From NCBI GenBank assembly GCA_016870515.1, contig VGBL01000002.1, forward strand, positions 62,001 through 126,000: 64,000 bases of DNA, written 5' to 3'. A model generated the notes under the pieces. It worked only from the letters and a program-made list of their open reading frames with translations. It had not been told where the DNA came from and searched no databases. The position numbers and the translations under genes were made by a program. Numbering within the stretch: position 1 is the first letter of the stretch; the number at the start of each line of letters is the position of its first letter. Source of the DNA: Actinomycetota bacterium. GTDB lineage: Bacteria > Actinomycetota > Actinomycetes > S36-B12. Below are positions 54,984 to 63,995 of this stretch, in pieces.

Positions 54984-56269
54984 CTTAGGTCCACGCCCAG
55001 CAGGGCATCGCACGCTGCTGCCATCAAAGCCGGCGCGCCCGCGTCGCGTCCACCGCGAGACAGGGCCTCATCGCACCAGCGGTCGACGGCCGTCAGCGCA
55101 CTCGGTGAGTCCAGGTCATCGGACAGGACCGCTCGCATGCGGGCCAGGGTTGGCTCAAAGTCCGGGCCGCTCTCGAGCGACGCGGCCTGTCGCCACCGAG
55201 CAAGACGTGCTTGCGCCTCCGCCAGGCCCCCGTCGGTCCACTCCCAGTCGTGCCAGTAGTGATGGGCGGCTAAGGCCAGCCGAATCGCCATCGGGTCCGT
55301 GCCAGCCTCGCGAAGGCGCGAGACGAACACGAGGTTGCCGAGCGACTTGCTCATCTTCTGCCCGTCAAGGCCAACCATGCCGGTGTGGACGTAGTGACGG
55401 GCGAAGGGCCACTCCCCTGTCATGACCTCCGCGTGCGCGGCCCCCATCTCGTGATGGGGGAAGAGCAGGTCGCTTCCACCGCCCTGGACGTCGAAGGCCA
55501 TGCCGAGGGTGTCCATGGCGATCGCGACGCACTCGATATGCCAGCCGGGCCGACCGGGGCCGATGTCGAGCCCGCCCTTCCCGCTGGCTTCAGGATCCCA
55601 GGCCGGCTCCCCGGGCCGAGCCGCGCGCCACAGCAGCGGATCGAGCGCGTTGCGCTTACCCGGTCGATGCGGGTCGCCCCCTCGCTCCGCGAAGGCCTGG
55701 AGCATCTGCCCCTCGTCGAGGTGGGAGACCTCGCCGAAGAGCGGGTCTGACGTCACGTCGAAGTAGAGGTCGTCTTGGCCCGGTGGCCCGGCAGAGCCGT
55801 CCCTATCGGGCCCGACTGTGTACACAGATCCACGGGCGTGAAGCGCCTGTATGCATCGGACGACAGACGGGATCGACTCGACGGCGCCGACGTAGTGACT
55901 CGGCGCGAGGGCACGTAGGGCCTGCATGTCCGATCGGAAGAGCGCCGTCTCGCGAAGCGCGATCTCCCGCCAATCCTGGCCTGTCGCCACCGCCCGCTCT
56001 AGGATCGGGTCATCGATATCGGTGACGTTCTGCACGTAGTGCACCGAGTGACCGGCATCGAGCCAGGCGCGCTGCACCAGGTCGAACGCCATGTAGGTGG
56101 CCGCATGCCCCATGTGCGTCGCGTCGTAGGGGGTGATGCCGCAGACGTACAGGCGCGCCTGGGCGCCCGGTGCAGTGGGACGCACCTGCCGGGTGGCCGA
56201 GTCGAAGAGGGCGAGTGGGCGACCGGCACCGGGCAGGCGGGGTACGTCAGGTGATGCCCACGACTCCAC
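54980..56269 (-). CDS. mshC: mycothiol cysteine ligase MshC
   Basis: ATP-dependent ligation of cysteine to glucosaminyl-inositol, a step in making mycothiol, the actinobacterial low-molecular-weight thiol. 429 residues, a class I cysteinyl-tRNA synthetase relative lacking the anticodon-binding domain. [19 protein letters not shown] holds zinc ligand Cys43 and the HIGH-like motif, [13 protein letters not shown] and [12 protein letters not shown] complete the zinc site, and KMSKSLGN is the second nucleotide motif. It confirms that this organism makes mycothiol. GTG start. Confidence 0.97.
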   Translation of the reverse strand: MESWASPDVPRLPGAGRPLALFDSATRQVRPTAPGAQARLYVCGITPYDATHMGHAATYMAFDLVQRAWLDAGHSVHYVQNVTDIDDPILERAVATGQDWREIALRETALFRSDMQALRALAPSHYVGAVESIPSVVRCIQALHARGSVYTVGPDRDGSAGPPGQDDLYFDVTSDPLFGEVSHLDEGQMLQAFAERGGDPHRPGKRNALDPLLWRAARPGEPAWDPEASGKGGLDIGPGRPGWHIECVAIAMDTLGMAFDVQGGGSDLLFPHHEMGAAHAEVMTGEWPFARHYVHTGMVGLDGQKMSKSLGNLVFVSRLREAGTDPMAIRLALAAHHYWHDWEWTDGGLAEAQARLARWRQAASLESGPDFEPTLARMRAVLSDDLDSPSALTAVDRWCDEALSRGGRDAGAPALMAAACDALLGVDLS

Positions 56270-56287
56270 GCGATGAGCCTAGTGCGC

Positions 56288-57076
56288 TCACATAGCCGGC
56301 CATGGAAGAGCGGGCCAGGCGCCAACCGGCTCGGGGAAGCACTGCAGGTCGAGCAGGTCGCCAACGCGACGCTGCGTGGCTCGGATCTCACCGAGGCTGA
56401 GGAATTCCTCGAGGTCCTCGACCAGCTCCGCCCAGCGATCGCTGAGCGCGCGCAGGTGCCCGATGTCTTCGGGATCGATCCCGTGTCCCGCCCATCCCCA
56501 AAGCACGGTGCGGATTTTGTCTTCCTCGTGGAAGGTCAGGCCGTGGTCGATTCCATAGAGACGACCGTCGGCATCGCGCAGGGCATGGCCGCCCTTGCGA
56601 TCGGCGTTGTTCAGCACGACATCGAGGAGGGACAGTCGACGAAGGTCGGCGGAGTCCTCGTGCACCAGGCGTACCAGGGACCCTTCGTAGCCCTCTCCTT
56701 CAGCAACGGTCATCCAGCCTGCAGCCGGCTCACGCTCGACCACTCGTACGGGTGCGCGCTCGTCGTCCGCCTCAATCCATGACTGGCACATGCCTGGCCC
56801 GAAGGGCCCGCTGTCGCGCCAGACGGTCATGGGCACCAGGCCCCACCCCAGCGCCTCGGATATCCGGTGGGCGGCAACCTCGCGAAGACCCAGCGACCCG
56901 CTGGCAAAGTCCCACAGCGGGCGCTCACCTCGTCGAGGCTTGTACACGCACACAGCATCGACGCCCGAGAGCGTCGCGGTGCCACGCAACGTCGCATTCG
57001 ATGCGCCGCCGAGTCGTCCTTCTATGTCGAGGTCGCCTCGGGTCAGGACGTCACGCAGATCGTCGTGCGAGATCAT
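56288..57076 (-). CDS. SCO1664 family protein (PI3/4-kinase-like fold)
   Basis: 262-residue protein of a family named after Streptomyces SCO1664. The kinase-like features are VYKPRRGERPLWDFASGSLG (ATP-binding Lys), LLDVVLNNADRKGGHAL (catalytic-loop-like Asn-Asp) and LYGIDHGLTFHEEDKIRTVL (metal-binding-like Asp). Activity has not been established as far as I know. ATGA overlap with the DUF3090 gene; the block phosphatase-DUF3090-SCO1664-mshC is conserved in actinobacteria, so a common pathway is likely. Confidence 0.9.
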   Translation of the reverse strand: MISHDDLRDVLTRGDLDIEGRLGGASNATLRGTATLSGVDAVCVYKPRRGERPLWDFASGSLGLREVAAHRISEALGWGLVPMTVWRDSGPFGPGMCQSWIEADDERAPVRVVEREPAAGWMTVAEGEGYEGSLVRLVHEDSADLRRLSLLDVVLNNADRKGGHALRDADGRLYGIDHGLTFHEEDKIRTVLWGWAGHGIDPEDIGHLRALSDRWAELVEDLEEFLSLGEIRATQRRVGDLLDLQCFPEPVGAWPALPWPAM

Positions 57077-57606
57077 GGCCGACGCCGGTAGCCATTAGCG
57101 CGCGGACAGATGTGTCCGCTCGGATCGAGTGGCTGCAGGCAGAAAGGACACGGCGGGCGCCCGGCCGCTACCAGCGCCCGCGATCGCCGGATGAACGCCC
57201 GGCACATGGCGGGCTCGAGGATGATCCGCAGGGTGTCGGCCGCGCCGTCATCGTCATCGCCGAGCTCGGCCGGCTCGCGACCCTCCATTAGCGCATGCGC
57301 CTCGGCCACCACGCGCCCAAGCGTTGGATCCCAGCCCATCGCGAGTGCGCCGACGCGGAAGTCCTCCTCGAATGGCACGTCGAGGGGCTCGTTGTCGTCC
57401 GAGTGCGTCGCACTGGAAGCACCAGCCTCGTCGAGGAGCTCGTCCAGCCGATCCGCGAGTAGCGCGACCTGAGCCTTCTCGAGAGACACGGTCGCGAGTT
57501 CGCTCCCCTGGGCTACCTGAAGGTAGAAGGTGCGCTCGCCTGGCATCCCCACGGTGCCGGAGATGAAACGGCGGGGCGCATCGAACGTCAGGATGCGGCG
57601 AGTCAC
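57073..57606 (-). CDS. DUF3090 family protein
   Basis: 177 residues, function unknown. Conserved stretches: RFISGTVGMPGERTFYLQV, FRVGALAMGWDP and PAMCRAFIRRSRALVAAGRP, followed by a C-terminal zinc-ribbon-like CPFCLQPLDPSGHICPR (Cys-x2-Cys...His-x-Cys). It is in one unit with the histidine phosphatase upstream and the SCO1664 gene downstream. Its zinc site and constant partnership with the kinase-like gene suggest a complex, but this is inference. Confidence 0.92.
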   Translation of the reverse strand: MTRRILTFDAPRRFISGTVGMPGERTFYLQVAQGSELATVSLEKAQVALLADRLDELLDEAGASSATHSDDNEPLDVPFEEDFRVGALAMGWDPTLGRVVAEAHALMEGREPAELGDDDDGAADTLRIILEPAMCRAFIRRSRALVAAGRPPCPFCLQPLDPSGHICPRANGYRRRP

Positions 57607-57619
57607 CGGGGCAGCCTAC

Positions 57620-58309
57620 CTAGGCTTCGCCCGCACCGCCGCCTACGGTTGCGTCGCGCGAGCGCTTACGTGAGGTACGCCGATTCAGCGATGACAGGTC
57701 ACTGGCCATGTCATTGACTCTCAGAACGAAGGGTCGCAACGACGTGTAGTGCACGACGGACACCGATGCAGGATCGATCACGATGCGCTGGAAGTGGTCG
57801 AGGTGCATCCCGAGCGCATCAGCAAGGATCGACTTGATGACGTCCCCGTGGCTTACAAGGGCGTAGACGGCCTTGTCGCCAAGGCGTGCATTCCACTCAC
57901 GTACGGCGTCGACGGCGCGCGCCTGCATTGCCGGCAGCGACTCGCCGCCGGGGAAGACCGCGGCACTCGCATGCCCCTGCACGACCTTCCACATGGGCTC
58001 CTTGACGAGTTCCTTCAGCGAGCGGCCGGTCCAGTCGCCGTAACGGGCCTCGCCGACGCGGTCGTCGATGTGCAGTTCGACCGGCCGAGGCTGAGCGCCG
58101 ATCACCGCGTCGGCGGTCTCGCGCGTGCGCTCGAGCGGGCTCGACACGACGGCGCTGAGCCGGACCGGCTCGAGCCGGGCCGCTGCAGCGCGAGCTTGCT
58201 CTGCACCGGTCTCATCCAGGCTCACCCCGGGCGTCCATCCGGCCAATACGCCCTGAACATTGGCCGGTGTCCTGCCGTGCCGGACTAGAATCACCGTGGT
58301 CACGACCAT
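57620..58309 (-). CDS. histidine phosphatase family protein (MSMEG_4193 type)
   Basis: 229-residue phosphoglycerate-mutase-like protein and the third histidine phosphatase in the window. VILVRHGRTPANVQGVLAGW, VVSSPLERTRETADAV, GEARYGDWTGRSL and YALVSHGDVIKSI carry the expected His/Arg/Glu/His set. It heads the conserved DUF3090/SCO1664/mshC block. The substrate is unknown. Confidence 0.9.
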   Translation of the reverse strand: MVVTTVILVRHGRTPANVQGVLAGWTPGVSLDETGAEQARAAAARLEPVRLSAVVSSPLERTRETADAVIGAQPRPVELHIDDRVGEARYGDWTGRSLKELVKEPMWKVVQGHASAAVFPGGESLPAMQARAVDAVREWNARLGDKAVYALVSHGDVIKSILADALGMHLDHFQRIVIDPASVSVVHYTSLRPFVLRVNDMASDLSSLNRRTSRKRSRDATVGGGAGEA

Positions 58310-58377
58310 CAGGGTAGCGAGGTGCTGTCACAATGCCAGATGGCACCGCATGACGGCGCACGAGGAATCGGGGACGC

Positions 58378-59388
58378 ATGATCCGCTGCATGGGAATCTA
58401 CCGCGACGGCGTCCGCATGCCCGCTTCGGATTCAGCCATTGACTCATCTACCCCTGCTGCCGCCAAGGCTGCGTTCGGCCTGCTGGTGAAGCAGGCAGCT
58501 GACCATGGCGGATACCCATGGCTCAGCCTGACCGATCCATCCAGTGATGAGATTGCAGCTGCCGCCGAGGCATTCGGCCTCGATACGCTGCTCGTCGAAG
58601 CGAGCTTATCTGCTCAGCAGCAAACGAAGATCGCATACACCGACGATCATCTCTTCGTCCTACTGAAGATCCTCGAGTGGGTGGACGAGACCTCCGATGT
58701 CGAGACCGGCCAGATTGCCTGCTTCATCGGCGCTGATTACGCGATCAGCGTGTCGCACGGGCACGGCCTCGAGCCCGACCTCGCCCGTCGCCGGCTCGAC
58801 GAGAACCCGACCGTGGCGGCGATCGGACCGATGTCGGTCTGCTGGGCCGTGGCGGACGTCGCCGTGGACGAGTACCTCGAAGTCGGCGACGCTATCGAGT
58901 CCGACATCGAGGAGATCGAGCAGCGAGTCTTCTCCGCCCGGCCGGCCGACGCCGCCACCCGTATCTACCGCCTCAATCGCGAGAACATCGAGATGCGTCG
59001 TGCCGTTCGCCCCCTGGCCACGGTAGCCATGCGCCTAACGAGAGGCGGCGCCGGTGACCTAACCGAACCGATCGCGCCTCACTTCCGCGATATCAGCAAC
59101 CGCGTCCAGCGTGCCAACGACATGGTGGATGGCTTCGACTCGACGCTAATGACCATGCTTATGGCGTCCACCGCCCGCCAGGACCTGCAGCAGAACCTCG
59201 ACATGCGCAAGATCTCGGCTTGGGCGGCAATCATCGCGGTGCCCACGTGCATTGCGGGCGTCTATGGCATGAACTTCGATGACATGCCTGAACTGCATTG
59301 GGCCTACGGCTACCCGACCGTCTTGGCCATCATGGGCACCATCTGCTTCATGCTGTACAGGGGATTCAAGAAGTCCGGCTGGCTCTAG
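58378..59388 (+). CDS. corA: CorA family magnesium/cobalt transporter
   Basis: 336-residue divalent-cation channel. A large cytoplasmic N-terminal domain with a long helix is followed by two C-terminal membrane helices; the selectivity loop Gly297-Met298-Asn299 (YGMNF) closes the first. The N-terminal region is acidic (SDIEEIEQRVF), as in metal-sensing CorA proteins. ATG 58378 has GGGGACGC in front. It ends four bases inside the convergent uppP gene. Confidence 0.95.
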   Translation: MIRCMGIYRDGVRMPASDSAIDSSTPAAAKAAFGLLVKQAADHGGYPWLSLTDPSSDEIAAAAEAFGLDTLLVEASLSAQQQTKIAYTDDHLFVLLKILEWVDETSDVETGQIACFIGADYAISVSHGHGLEPDLARRRLDENPTVAAIGPMSVCWAVADVAVDEYLEVGDAIESDIEEIEQRVFSARPADAATRIYRLNRENIEMRRAVRPLATVAMRLTRGGAGDLTEPIAPHFRDISNRVQRANDMVDGFDSTLMTMLMASTARQDLQQNLDMRKISAWAAIIAVPTCIAGVYGMNFDDMPELHWAYGYPTVLAIMGTICFMLYRGFKKSGWL

Positions 59389-60203
59389 GCCACCAGCACC
59401 CCGGCGGCCAGGAGCACTGCGATGAGGCCGGCAAGGGCCAGGCGATAGATGACGAACAGCAGGAACGACCGGGTCTGCAGGTATCGCAACAGCCACGCGA
59501 TGACGGCGTAGCCGACCACGAAGGCAATGAGGGTCGCGACGATCGTCGCACCCCACTGCGGGCTTGCGTCGTCGCCGATCCTGGTCGCCTCGTAGAGCCC
59601 GGAGGCCAGGACAGCGGGAATGGCGAGCAAGAACGCATAGCGCGTCGCCGCTTCGCGGGTGTAGCCCAGGGCGAGACCCATGGAGATGGTCGCCCCCGAT
59701 CGCGACACCCCGGGAATCAGAGCAAGCGCCTGAGCGAACCCGAAGAGCGACCCATCGCGCGCGCCTAGGCTCGCGATGGGTCGCGTGCGCCGCCCGAGGG
59801 CGTCGCACACTCCCAGCACGATGCCGAAACCGGCAAGCATTGCCGCGGTCAGCCAAAGGTTGCGGGCCACGGTCTCGATCTGGTCGGCGAACATCAGCCC
59901 CAGCACGGCAATGGGGATCGTGCCGAGGATCACGTACCACCCCATCTTGGCGTCGTGCTCGCGTCGCAGGGACGGGTGCACGAGGGATCGCGCCCACGTG
60001 CTGATGATGCGCGCGATGTCGTGCCGGAAGTAGACGATGACCGCAGCCTCCGTGCCGATCTGCGTCACGGCCGTGAATGCCGCCCCCGGATCGCCCCACC
60101 CGAAAATCTGCGACAGCACCAGGATGTGCGCGCTCGAGGAGATGGGCAGGAACTCGGTGAGGCCCTGAACCACCCCGAGGACGATCGCCTCGAACCAACT
60201 CAC
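59385..60203 (-). CDS. uppP: undecaprenyl-diphosphatase
   Basis: Membrane phosphatase that recycles undecaprenyl diphosphate for cell-wall synthesis; extra copies give bacitracin resistance in other bacteria. 272 residues, multiple helices. The two family motifs GLTEFLPISSSAH and IPGVSRSGATI are intact. GTG start overlapping the upstream LLM oxidoreductase stop as GTGA, which is an unexpected operon partner. Confidence 0.96.
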   Translation of the reverse strand: MSWFEAIVLGVVQGLTEFLPISSSAHILVLSQIFGWGDPGAAFTAVTQIGTEAAVIVYFRHDIARIISTWARSLVHPSLRREHDAKMGWYVILGTIPIAVLGLMFADQIETVARNLWLTAAMLAGFGIVLGVCDALGRRTRPIASLGARDGSLFGFAQALALIPGVSRSGATISMGLALGYTREAATRYAFLLAIPAVLASGLYEATRIGDDASPQWGATIVATLIAFVVGYAVIAWLLRYLQTRSFLLFVIYRLALAGLIAVLLAAGVLVA

Positions 60204-61249
60204 TCCGCGAGGCCCGCCTCGGCCAGGAGTTCGGGAATAGCCCGGACCGTCGCGATGCGCTCCTCGAGCGGCCCGGCGTAGACAGCGATCGTCAACGTGG
60301 TTACGCCAGAGTCGGCAAAGGCGGCGAGTCGATCACGAATCCGATCGCGCGGCCCGATGAGCGACGTGCGATCGATGAAGTCCAGCGGTACAGCGCCGGC
60401 AGCACCTACGTAGTCCTTGCCCAGAAAGCGATCCTGCACCTCGGCTGCAGCGTCGGCGAAGCCCATGCGCACGGCCAGAGCGTTGTAGAAGTTCTTCTCC
60501 CGAGAACCCATCCCCCCGATGTAGAGCGCGGAATAGGCACGCACCGGGCCGGCGCAGGCCTCGAGGTCGTCGCCAATAACCACGGGCACGGTCGGCACGA
60601 TGTCGAAGCCCGCGAGCGTCTGGGCGACCTTGGCCCGACCGGCCGCGATCTGCGACAGAAGCTCGGGAGCGAAGTCCGGTGAGTAGAAAATCGCGAGCCA
60701 CCCGTCGGCGATCTCGCCGGCGAGCTCGAGGTTCTTGGGCCCGACCGCCGCGAGGTAGATCGGGATGCGGTCGCGCACGGGGTGCACGGTGAGGGTGAGC
60801 GCCTTGCCGGGTCCGTCAGGTAGCGGGAGGGTGAAGAACTCGCCCTCGAACGTGAGGCGCTCGCGGGCTAGGGCCTTGCGAATGATGGCGACGTATTCGC
60901 GGGTGCGCGCCAGCGGCTTGTCAAAGCGAACGCCGTGCCAACCCTCCGACACCTGAGGGCCGGACACGCCCAGGCCCAGGCGGAATCGGCCGCCTGACAG
61001 CGTGTCGAGCGTCGCGGCCGTCATGGCGGTGTTGGCGGGAGTGCGGCCTGGGATCTGGAAGACAGCTGAGCCGACGTCGATCTGCTCGGTCTGCGCAGCC
61101 ACCCAACTAAGCACCGTTGCCGCATCGGAACCGTAGGCCTCGGCCGCCCAGACGACGCTATAGCCGAGACGATCCGCCTCGCGCGCGAGGGCGAGGTTGT
61201 CGGCATCGTTGCCCGCACCCCAGTAGCCCAGGTTGAGTCCCAGCCGCAT
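60200..61249 (-). CDS. LLM class F420-dependent oxidoreductase
   Basis: 349-residue luciferase-like (beta/alpha)8 protein. LGLNLGYWGAGNDADNLALA, SAVFQIPGRTPANTAMTAAT and GRFRLGLGVSGPQVSEGWHG are typical of F420-using members, and PIYLAAVGPKNLELAGEIADG completes the barrel. The organism should therefore make coenzyme F420, although no biosynthesis gene is in the window. Substrate unknown. Confidence 0.9.
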   Translation of the reverse strand: MRLGLNLGYWGAGNDADNLALAREADRLGYSVVWAAEAYGSDAATVLSWVAAQTEQIDVGSAVFQIPGRTPANTAMTAATLDTLSGGRFRLGLGVSGPQVSEGWHGVRFDKPLARTREYVAIIRKALARERLTFEGEFFTLPLPDGPGKALTLTVHPVRDRIPIYLAAVGPKNLELAGEIADGWLAIFYSPDFAPELLSQIAAGRAKVAQTLAGFDIVPTVPVVIGDDLEACAGPVRAYSALYIGGMGSREKNFYNALAVRMGFADAAAEVQDRFLGKDYVGAAGAVPLDFIDRTSLIGPRDRIRDRLAAFADSGVTTLTIAVYAGPLEERIATVRAIPELLAEAGLAE

Positions 61250-61313
61250 GTGTCCTCCTCGCCCGCGTGTCAGGCGAGCCTATCCACCCCGCGACCTCGC
61301 TAGGTTGACGTCT

Positions 61314-62279
61314 GTGGAGCGGCGTCCGCTGGGCTCGACGGGTGCGCTGGTGAGCCGTCTCGGGCTCGGCACCGTCACCTGGGGCCGAGGCATGGACCCG
61401 GGCGATGCCGACGACATGGTGCGCGCCTTCGTCGACGCGGGCGGGTCGCTCATCGAGTCCAGTGACGCGCACGCCGACGGGGCCGTAGAGTCCCTGCTCG
61501 GTAAGGTCCTGTCCCATCCGGGCTTGCGCGACGGTTGCTTCGTCGTCACGCGCGCGGGCACCGGAGGTCGGTCGCGGCGTCCCGTGGATACGTCCCGTCG
61601 GCATCTGCTGGCCTCCCTCGACGCATCCCTGTCGCGTCTGGGCGCCGGCCACATCGACCTGTGGCTATTGGACGCCTGGGACGAAGCCACCCCGATCGAC
61701 GAGGCGCTCGATGCCATGGGCGTGGCCGTCATGTCCGGGCGCGTGCACTATTCGGGTATTGCCTTCGCGCGCGGTTGGCAGGTGGGCACGGCGGCCGTTT
61801 GCGCCGCGCGCCCGCCACACCACCGGCCACTTGCCGCCGCCGCGACGGCCTACTCACTCGTCATGCGCGAGGCCGAGGCTGAGATTCTCCCGGCTGCCCA
61901 GGCCCACGGCCTCGGCGTTCTCGCCTGCGCACCGCTCGGCTACGGGGTGCTCACCGGGAAGTACCGCCACGGCACTCCTCCCGACTCGCGAGGTGCCGGC
62001 GAGAAGCACGGCCCGGGTGTACGCCGGCTCCTCGACGATCACGGACGTCGCGTGGTCGAAGGGGTCGTGGCCGCGGCACAGGGCCTTGACGTCACACCGG
62101 CCGAGGTGTCGCTCGCGTGGGTGCGCGATCGCCCGGGGGTGACATCGGTGGTCATCGGCGCCCGGACCGTCCATCACCTGCGCACTGCCCTGCAATCGGA
62201 GTCCGTGACCTTGCCCCACGAGATACGGTCGGCATTGGATGAGGTGTCGGCCACACGGGATCGGGTCGACTTACGGTAG
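61314..62279 (+). CDS. aldo/keto reductase family protein with substituted catalytic tetrad
   Basis: 321-residue (beta/alpha)8 protein from a GTG at 61314. The fold is clearly aldo/keto reductase: LGSTGALVSRLGLGTVTWG, TSRRHLLASLDASLSRLG, APLGYGVLTGKYR, AWVRDRPGVTSVVIGAR. Compared with typical relatives (DTADVYGDG, TKAG, LHAWD) the four catalytic positions read Glu48 for Asp, His53 for Tyr, Arg80 for Lys and Asp120 for His. Nicotinamide binding in the C-terminal part looks retained. It may be a binding or regulatory protein or have a different chemistry. Confidence 0.88.
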   Translation: MERRPLGSTGALVSRLGLGTVTWGRGMDPGDADDMVRAFVDAGGSLIESSDAHADGAVESLLGKVLSHPGLRDGCFVVTRAGTGGRSRRPVDTSRRHLLASLDASLSRLGAGHIDLWLLDAWDEATPIDEALDAMGVAVMSGRVHYSGIAFARGWQVGTAAVCAARPPHHRPLAAAATAYSLVMREAEAEILPAAQAHGLGVLACAPLGYGVLTGKYRHGTPPDSRGAGEKHGPGVRRLLDDHGRRVVEGVVAAAQGLDVTPAEVSLAWVRDRPGVTSVVIGARTVHHLRTALQSESVTLPHEIRSALDEVSATRDRVDLR

Positions 62280-62294
62280 GCGAAGAGGAGGGAC

Positions 62295-62483
62295 GTGTCC
62301 AGGACCTACGAATATCGCGAGGTCTCCCTCCCCCGCGGCACGTCGCGCGACAAGGCCAGAATCGTCCTGACCGAATACGCCGAATACGGCAAGTGGGAGC
62401 TTGCCCGGCTGCGGCTGTACCCCGATGGCCGTCGTCGTGTCTGGTTGCGCAGACGTGTCATGCGCGTCTCGCGCACGCACTAG
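62295..62483 (+). CDS. DUF5703 family small protein
   Basis: 62-residue basic protein found beside peptidase and reductase genes in actinobacteria. TYEYREVSLPRGTSRDKARI and YGKWELARLRLYPDGRRRVW are the recognisable parts. The GTG start is preceded by GAGGAGGGAC. It converges with the M20 peptidase gene three bases away. Function unknown. Confidence 0.85.
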   Translation: MSRTYEYREVSLPRGTSRDKARIVLTEYAEYGKWELARLRLYPDGRRRVWLRRRVMRVSRTH

Positions 62484-62486
62484 GCG

Positions 62487-63812
62487 TCACTGCGTCCGCA
62501 AGAACCGGTCAAGCACGCGCACCCCGAAGCGCACGGCATCGACCGGCACTCGCTCGTCGACTCCGTGGAAGAGCGCCGTGAAGTCCAGGTCTGGTGGCAG
62601 TTGCAACGGCGAGAAGCCGTAGCCCAGCACGCCGAGACGGGAAAACGCCTTCGCATCGGTGCCCGCCGAAAGAATGTAGGGAGCGACCACGCATCCGGGA
62701 TCCTCCGCGTCGAGGGCTGCGCACATGGCATCAACCAGTGGCACGTCGTAAGGCGCCTCCATGGCGACATCGCGGTTGATGAACTCCCGGCGCACGTTGG
62801 GGCCGAGGAGCCGGTCGATCTCGCCGAAGAACTCCCGTTCGCCACCCGGCACGAAACGCCCGTCGATCACCGCGCTGGCCTCCCCCGGGATGACATTGGC
62901 CTTGTAGCCGGCCTCGAGCATGGTGGGGTTGGTGATGTTGCGGGTGCCCGCGCCGATGAAGCGCGCGACGGGACCAAGCTGCTTCATCAGGGCATCGGGG
63001 TCCTCGAGGTCGAGTTCGAGGCCAAACGCCTCGGAGATGGCCTCCACCATCTGGTGGGCGGTCGGCGACAGCTGCACGGGCCAGCGGTGTGCGCCGATGC
63101 GCGACACGGCGGCGGCGACCTCGGTGACGGCGTTGTCCGGTGAGATCAGCGACCCGTGCCCGGCCTGCCCCTCCGCCAGGATCCGCATCCACGCGATGCC
63201 CTTCTCCGCGGTCTGGATGAGGTACATGCGGCGTCCGTCGGGGATCTGTATCGAGTAACCGCCGACCTCGCTGACGCCCTCGCTGACCCCGTCGAGGATG
63301 TCGGGTCGGTGGTCGACGATCCAGTGGGATCCGTGCTGGCCGCCCGCCTCCTCGTCGGGGAGGAAGAGGAACACGAGGTCGCGCTTCGTGCGCAATCCCG
63401 ACCGCGACCAGGACCGCGCGAGGCTCAGCAGCATCGCGTCGGTGTCCTTCATGTCGACCGCGCCGCGCCCCCACACCATGTCGTCGATCACTTCGGCGGA
63501 AAATGGCGGCACCGACCAGTCGGAGGCGCGGGCGGGCACGACGTCGAGGTGGCCGTGGAGAAGCAGACGTGGCAGAGCAGGGTCGCTTCCCGGTAGTCGC
63601 GCCGCGACCGCCTGGCGCTTGGAGGACGTCGTGGAGAAGCGCTCGGTGTCCAGGCCCGCCTCGGCAAGGAGAGACTCGACGTATTCGGCGGCGAGGGCCT
63701 CCCCCGGTCCCGCGTCGGTGCCGTCGTTGGTCGTGTCGATCCGGATGAGTTCGCGCAGGATCTCGATGACCTCTGTGTCGGCGGTGGTCGCCTCCGGCGA
63801 TGTCGGGCTCAT
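62487..63812 (-). CDS. M20/M25/M40 family metallopeptidase
   Basis: 441-residue two-zinc hydrolase of the carboxypeptidase G2/aminoacylase family. Metal-site motifs: LLLHGHLDVVPA (His, Asp), GRGAVDMKDTDAML (bridging Asp), FLPDEEAGGQHG (catalytic Glu pair), and a late SAGTDAKAFS where the family often has a metal-binding His. A dimerisation domain lies about residues 205-320. Peptide or N-acyl amino acid substrates are likely. A DUF5703 gene next to an M20 peptidase is a common actinobacterial arrangement. Confidence 0.93.
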   Translation of the reverse strand: MSPTSPEATTADTEVIEILRELIRIDTTNDGTDAGPGEALAAEYVESLLAEAGLDTERFSTTSSKRQAVAARLPGSDPALPRLLLHGHLDVVPARASDWSVPPFSAEVIDDMVWGRGAVDMKDTDAMLLSLARSWSRSGLRTKRDLVFLFLPDEEAGGQHGSHWIVDHRPDILDGVSEGVSEVGGYSIQIPDGRRMYLIQTAEKGIAWMRILAEGQAGHGSLISPDNAVTEVAAAVSRIGAHRWPVQLSPTAHQMVEAISEAFGLELDLEDPDALMKQLGPVARFIGAGTRNITNPTMLEAGYKANVIPGEASAVIDGRFVPGGEREFFGEIDRLLGPNVRREFINRDVAMEAPYDVPLVDAMCAALDAEDPGCVVAPYILSAGTDAKAFSRLGVLGYGFSPLQLPPDLDFTALFHGVDERVPVDAVRFGVRVLDRFLRTQ

Positions 63813-63910
63813 GGGCCCATCCTGACGGAGCCAGGTGGTCGAGCGCGACAGGCGGTTGTTATCCTCGCCGTCGGCGTTTCCGGTTGATCCTCGGCCGAGG
63901 CGCCTACCCG

Positions 63911-63995
63911 GTCCGGGTGGCGGAATTGGCAGACGCGCTAGCTTGAGGTGCTAGTGCCCCAAAAGGGCATGGGGGTTCAAGTCCCCCCTCGGACA
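63911..63995 (+). tRNA. tRNA-Leu (anticodon GAG)
   Basis: 85-base class II tRNA. Acceptor strands GTCCGGG and CTCGGAC pair with one G-T; the anticodon arm CTAGC-TTGAGGT-GCTAG gives anticodon GAG; a long variable arm (GTGCCCCAAAAGGGCAT) and the T arm GGGGG-TTCAAGT-CCCCC follow. The discriminator is A, as for leucine tRNAs; CCA is not encoded. TATCCT at about 63869 upstream is a possible -10 element. Confidence 0.95.

Noticed and set aside
58350-58361. TGCCAGATGGCA-like inverted repeat upstream of corA as an operator or Mg-sensing element
   Set aside because: Arms are only five bases, and the 68-base leader is too short for the known magnesium riboswitches.
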